From: Halorubrum sp.
GTDB taxonomy: Archaea; Halobacteriota; Halobacteria; Halobacteriales; Haloferacaceae
Direction: 5' to 3'
Length of the DNA: 35,056 bases
Assembly: GCA_028275105.1 (NCBI GenBank)
Contig: JAQCNI010000014.1
Span: forward strand, 1 to 35,056
A program made the position numbers and the translations under genes. A model generated the notes under the pieces. The model was not told the origin of the DNA. It was given only the letters and a program-made list of their open reading frames with translations, and did not search any database. This document shows, in pieces, positions 32,724 through 35,056 of the stretch; the stretch's first letter is position 1, and each line of letters starts with the position of its first letter.

Positions 32724-32920
32724 TGTGTCAGGTTATGGATGATACACTTCCGCGTGAGCTCCCGGAACTGGCCGTGCCAGCTCCCGGAGCGTAGCTTCTC
32801 GCCGTCGTCTTCCTTCAACTGCGAGAAGCCGGTTTCACTCATCCAGCGCTGGTTGTAATCCTCATTCATCCGAGCGTTGTGAGTCTTAACTGAAGACGGA
32901 TGTTTGAGGTGCCAATCGTT
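32711..32920 (-). pseudogene. C-terminal remnant of an IS4-type transposase
   Basis: About 69 codons are open on the minus strand. The residues include HNARMNEDYNQRWMSETGFS and later EKLRSGSWHGQFRELTRK, closing with NLTQAAS and a stop. The stretch YNQRWMSETGFSQLK has exactly the Y(2)R(3)E(6)K signature of IS4-superfamily DDE transposases, with the last catalytic glutamate. An in-frame stop at 32921-32923 and lack of any upstream DDE sequence show that the N-terminal part is lost. The haloarchaeal IS of origin cannot be named. It sits at the left of the AT-rich island and probably records an old insertion. Confidence 0.8.
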
Positions 32921-33085
32921 CTATGACACCTTCTTGTATGACTGTTGAGACATTCCCACACAGTACAGAACATACATTAAACCCTTGCTCCTACAATATG
33001 AGCATTAAATCACTGAAAAATGATCTGATAAATATGAAATTAGTCATATGAGTAATTACTTCTCCGTAGACGTATTACATCAAAT

Positions 33086-33841
33086 ATGGCCAAAGACAAC
33101 TCGGATAAACCAACTAATCGCCTTCTCCGGGCCGATAGACGGAAATTTCTTTATTTCAGCGCCCTATCGGCTGCTGCTGTCGCCGGGACTGAGACCGTAT
33201 CCGCACAAAATGAGACCGATGACGGCGAAGAAGACGGAACCGGAGACGATAGCGAAGAAGACGGAACCGGAGACGATAGCGAAGAAGACGAAGCAACATG
33301 CGACGGTTCACCCACGATGAGCCGCACAAGCATAACAACTCCAAACAGTCAGATCACCACAGATGATCCCGCTGTTGTTGAAGCAAACTTCCGCCCAGAT
33401 CCGACAATACCGGAGGACTGTACTATCATGGTCGATCTTGAGTTCAGTTTTAGCGATGCAGGATTTCAATGGGGAGGTGGTGCCGACTGGGACCAAGCGA
33501 CATCGGATCTCGTAGTGAGTACATTCGAAGTCAGACCGGGTGAGATTCGTGACATTCGTGCTGAGCTTCATACACAAGGGGCTGAAGCAGGTGACGACGT
33601 AACCGTCGTCGCCGATTATGAACTCTGGTTTGAGGGGAACAGAGAAAATTCAGTTCAACAAAGCGGTATCAGACACACAATTGATGTGGAGGCACCGAAT
33701 CCAGCTCCGCAGCAATTAGAAGATGAAGAGGAAGACACAGTGTTTAGTATACCCGGATTCGGAGTACCTGCGACCTTAGCGGGGCTTGGCGGAGCAGGTT
33801 ACCTACTCAAATCTAAACTGACTGACACGGATAATAGCTAG
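33086..33841 (+). CDS. Tat-exported protein with PGF-CTERM-like C-terminal anchor signal
   Basis: The product has 251 residues. The N-terminus has DRRKFLYFSALSAAAVAG (twin arginine, then hydrophobic helix and AxA-like cleavage at VSA). Next comes an acidic region with two identical 9-residue repeats (EEDGTGDDS). The middle (about 75-205) is a beta-rich domain (TIMVDLEFSFSDAGFQW, VVSTFEVRPGEIRDIRAELH, DDVTVVADYELWFEGN) of immunoglobulin-like look without a known family. The C-terminus is SIPGFGVPATLAGLGGAGYL plus a short basic and polar tail, which resembles the PGF-CTERM signal processed by archaeosortase ArtA, so the protein is likely lipid-anchored on the cell surface. Codon use is AT-rich like the next gene. 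Confidence 0.82.
   Translation: MAKDNSDKPTNRLLRADRRKFLYFSALSAAAVAGTETVSAQNETDDGEEDGTGDDSEEDGTGDDSEEDEATCDGSPTMSRTSITTPNSQITTDDPAVVEANFRPDPTIPEDCTIMVDLEFSFSDAGFQWGGGADWDQATSDLVVSTFEVRPGEIRDIRAELHTQGAEAGDDVTVVADYELWFEGNRENSVQQSGIRHTIDVEAPNPAPQQLEDEEEDTVFSIPGFGVPATLAGLGGAGYLLKSKLTDTDNS
33227..33280 (+). repeat. Two identical 27-bp tandem repeats inside the CTERM gene
   Basis: The unit encodes EEDGTGDDS and occurs at 33227-33253 and 33254-33280, with the first bases of a third copy after. Exact identity suggests slippage-prone, recently duplicated DNA. Confidence 0.85.
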
Positions 33842-33884
33842 CTGTGCCTCGCTGCCCTGAAAAAGTATACATACGGATTAGCAG

Positions 33885-35056
33885 ATGAGAGCAACAGATC
33901 AAAAAAATCCCGAGTACTTCGCATCTGTATTGTTGGTTATTTTCGTAATATTAATTTCCCCAGTTGCGCTCTCTGTAGGGGCTGTCGCAGTGACTGATTC
34001 TAAACTAAATGACACACAGTCATCCCCTACAGCAGACTTTGAGGTGACGCCGTCCAACCCGGGTCCTGATGAAGAAATCACACTAGACGCCTCGGTGTCA
34101 GAAGCCCCAGCGGGTGAAATCACCGACTATAGCTGGACCATAGATGCGTATGATTGGTCGGGGAGTGAGCATCCATCCGGCGACACAGTAACAGGCTCAT
34201 TTGACAGCAACGGCGATTATGAGGTTGAATTAGAAGTTACCGACAACGAGGGAGCAACGGATACAATCACCAAGACGGTCAGCGTTTATGAAGAAGCACC
34301 AACTGCAGACTTCGAGATAACACCAGCTGAGCCTGGTCCCGATGAAGAAATCACGCTTGATGCATCAGGATCAGAGGCACCAGCCGGTGAAATCACCGAC
34401 TATAGCTGGACGATAAATGCGTATGATTGGTCGGGGAGTGAGCATCCATCCGGCGACACTGTAACGGGTTCATTTGACAGCAACGGCGATTATGAGGTTG
34501 AATTAGAAGTTACCGATAACGGAGAAGCAACCGATACAATCACGAAAACCGTCAGCGTTGATGCAACAGCCCCCACTACAGACTTCGAGATAACACCATC
34601 TGAGCCTGGACCTGATGAAGAGATTACGTTTGATGCATCAGGATCAGAGGCACCAGCTGGTGAAATTACCGACTATAGCTGGACCATAGATGCGTATGAT
34701 TGGTCGGGGAGTGAGCATCCATCCGGCGACACAGTAACAGGCTCATTTGACAGCAACGGCGATTATGAGGTTGAATTAGAAGTTACCGATAACGGAGAAG
34801 CAACCGATACAATCACGAAAACCGTCAGCGTTGATGCAACAGCCCCCACTGCAGACTTCGGGATAACACCATCTGAGCCTGGACCTGATGAAGAGATTAC
34901 GTTTGATACATCAGGATCAGAGGCACCAGCTGGTGAAATTACCGACTATAGCTGGACCATAGATGCGTATGATTGGTCGGGGAGTGAGCATCCATCCGGC
35001 GACACAGTAACAGGCTCATTTGACAGCAACGGCGATTATGAGGTTGAATTAGAAGT
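33885..35056 (+). CDS. Surface protein of tandem PKD-like repeats (3' end beyond window)
   Basis: The ATG at 33885 opens a frame with no stop to the window end (390 codons). An N-terminal signal or anchor helix (YFASVLLVIFVILISPVALS, residues 11-30) sends it to the outside. From residue 48 there are repeats of exactly 91 residues (273 bp): 34026-34298, 34299-34571, 34572-34844 and a fourth cut at 35056. Each reads TADFEVTP..PGPDEEITLDAS, DYSWTIDAYDWSGSE, then GDYEVELEVTD; these are PKD-domain marks (the conserved beta-sandwich with W and Y-x-V-x-L-x-V-x-D). PKD domains serve as stiff adhesive or spacer modules in surface proteins and secreted enzymes. The true C-terminus, and any enzyme or anchor domain, is not visible. 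Confidence 0.9.
   Translation, partial: MRATDQKNPEYFASVLLVIFVILISPVALSVGAVAVTDSKLNDTQSSPTADFEVTPSNPGPDEEITLDASVSEAPAGEITDYSWTIDAYDWSGSEHPSGDTVTGSFDSNGDYEVELEVTDNEGATDTITKTVSVYEEAPTADFEITPAEPGPDEEITLDASGSEAPAGEITDYSWTINAYDWSGSEHPSGDTVTGSFDSNGDYEVELEVTDNGEATDTITKTVSVDATAPTTDFEITPSEPGPDEEITFDASGSEAPAGEITDYSWTIDAYDWSGSEHPSGDTVTGSFDSNGDYEVELEVTDNGEATDTITKTVSVDATAPTADFGITPSEPGPDEEITFDTSGSEAPAGEITDYSWTIDAYDWSGSEHPSGDTVTGSFDSNGDYEVELE
34026..35056 (+). repeat. Four near-identical 273-bp tandem repeats
   Basis: The period is exactly 273 bp, measured at the repeated GACTATAGCTGGAC core (34125, 34398, 34671, 34944). Long blocks, such as from GATTGGTCGGGG through TTATGAGGTTGAATTAGAAG, are unchanged at the nucleotide level including third codon positions. 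The fourth copy is cut off by the window end. Confidence 0.93.

Noticed and set aside
32506..32742. Plus-strand frame from a TTG overlapping the transposase remnant
   Set aside because: Weak start, overlaps a better-supported remnant on the other strand, and has no recognisable motif.

Overview
The window is a haloarchaeal chromosome segment, most like Halorubrum or a close relative (genus inferred from gene content only). The evidence is a GC-rich, strongly acidic proteome, an archaeal 7S (SRP) RNA, a halorhodopsin, Tat-exported blue copper proteins, and many genes whose start codon lies 25-30 bp downstream of a TATA-like box, as expected for leaderless haloarchaeal mRNAs.

Layout. Positions 1-5174 hold the 3' part of a 2-oxoacid:ferredoxin oxidoreductase beta subunit, an Lrp/AsnC regulator, a GNAT acetyltransferase and ileS. 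Positions 5338-8774 hold cobT coupled to an unknown upstream gene, a small membrane protein, the SRP RNA gene and a DUF2103-like zinc-ribbon protein. Positions 8803-12567 hold a rhodanese-metallo-beta-lactamase fusion, and a MinD-like ATPase followed by a partner of unknown function. A third gene follows that seems to begin at a non-canonical ATC. Positions 12568-20757 hold a 400-bp regulatory/repeat region, ppsA, mfnA, a membrane-anchored halocyanin, a GT4 glycosyltransferase, an S9 peptidase and a UspA protein.

Positions 20817-26138 form a copper cluster: a FixI/CcoI-type copper P-type ATPase, a TauE/SafE-like membrane protein, a two-domain multicopper oxidase that appears to keep a complete type 1 copper site in both domains, and a halocyanin lipoprotein. 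They could supply copper to, and use it at, the outer face of the membrane. Next come halorhodopsin (with a Bat-UAS-like element before its TATA box), a HAD phosphatase, a cis-prenyltransferase, the nob1/PRC-barrel pair and infB (aIF5B).

From about 32.1 kb the composition turns AT-rich and codon use changes. This accessory island holds a decayed IS4-type transposase end, a Tat-exported protein with a PGF-CTERM-like tail, and the start of a surface protein built from nearly identical 273-bp PKD-like repeats that runs off the window. The most unusual items are the copper cluster with its double type 1 oxidase, the MinD-partner pair, the ATC-start gene, the palindromic operator-like element before ppsA, and the PKD repeat gene. 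I found no CRISPR array, tRNA or complete mobile element.
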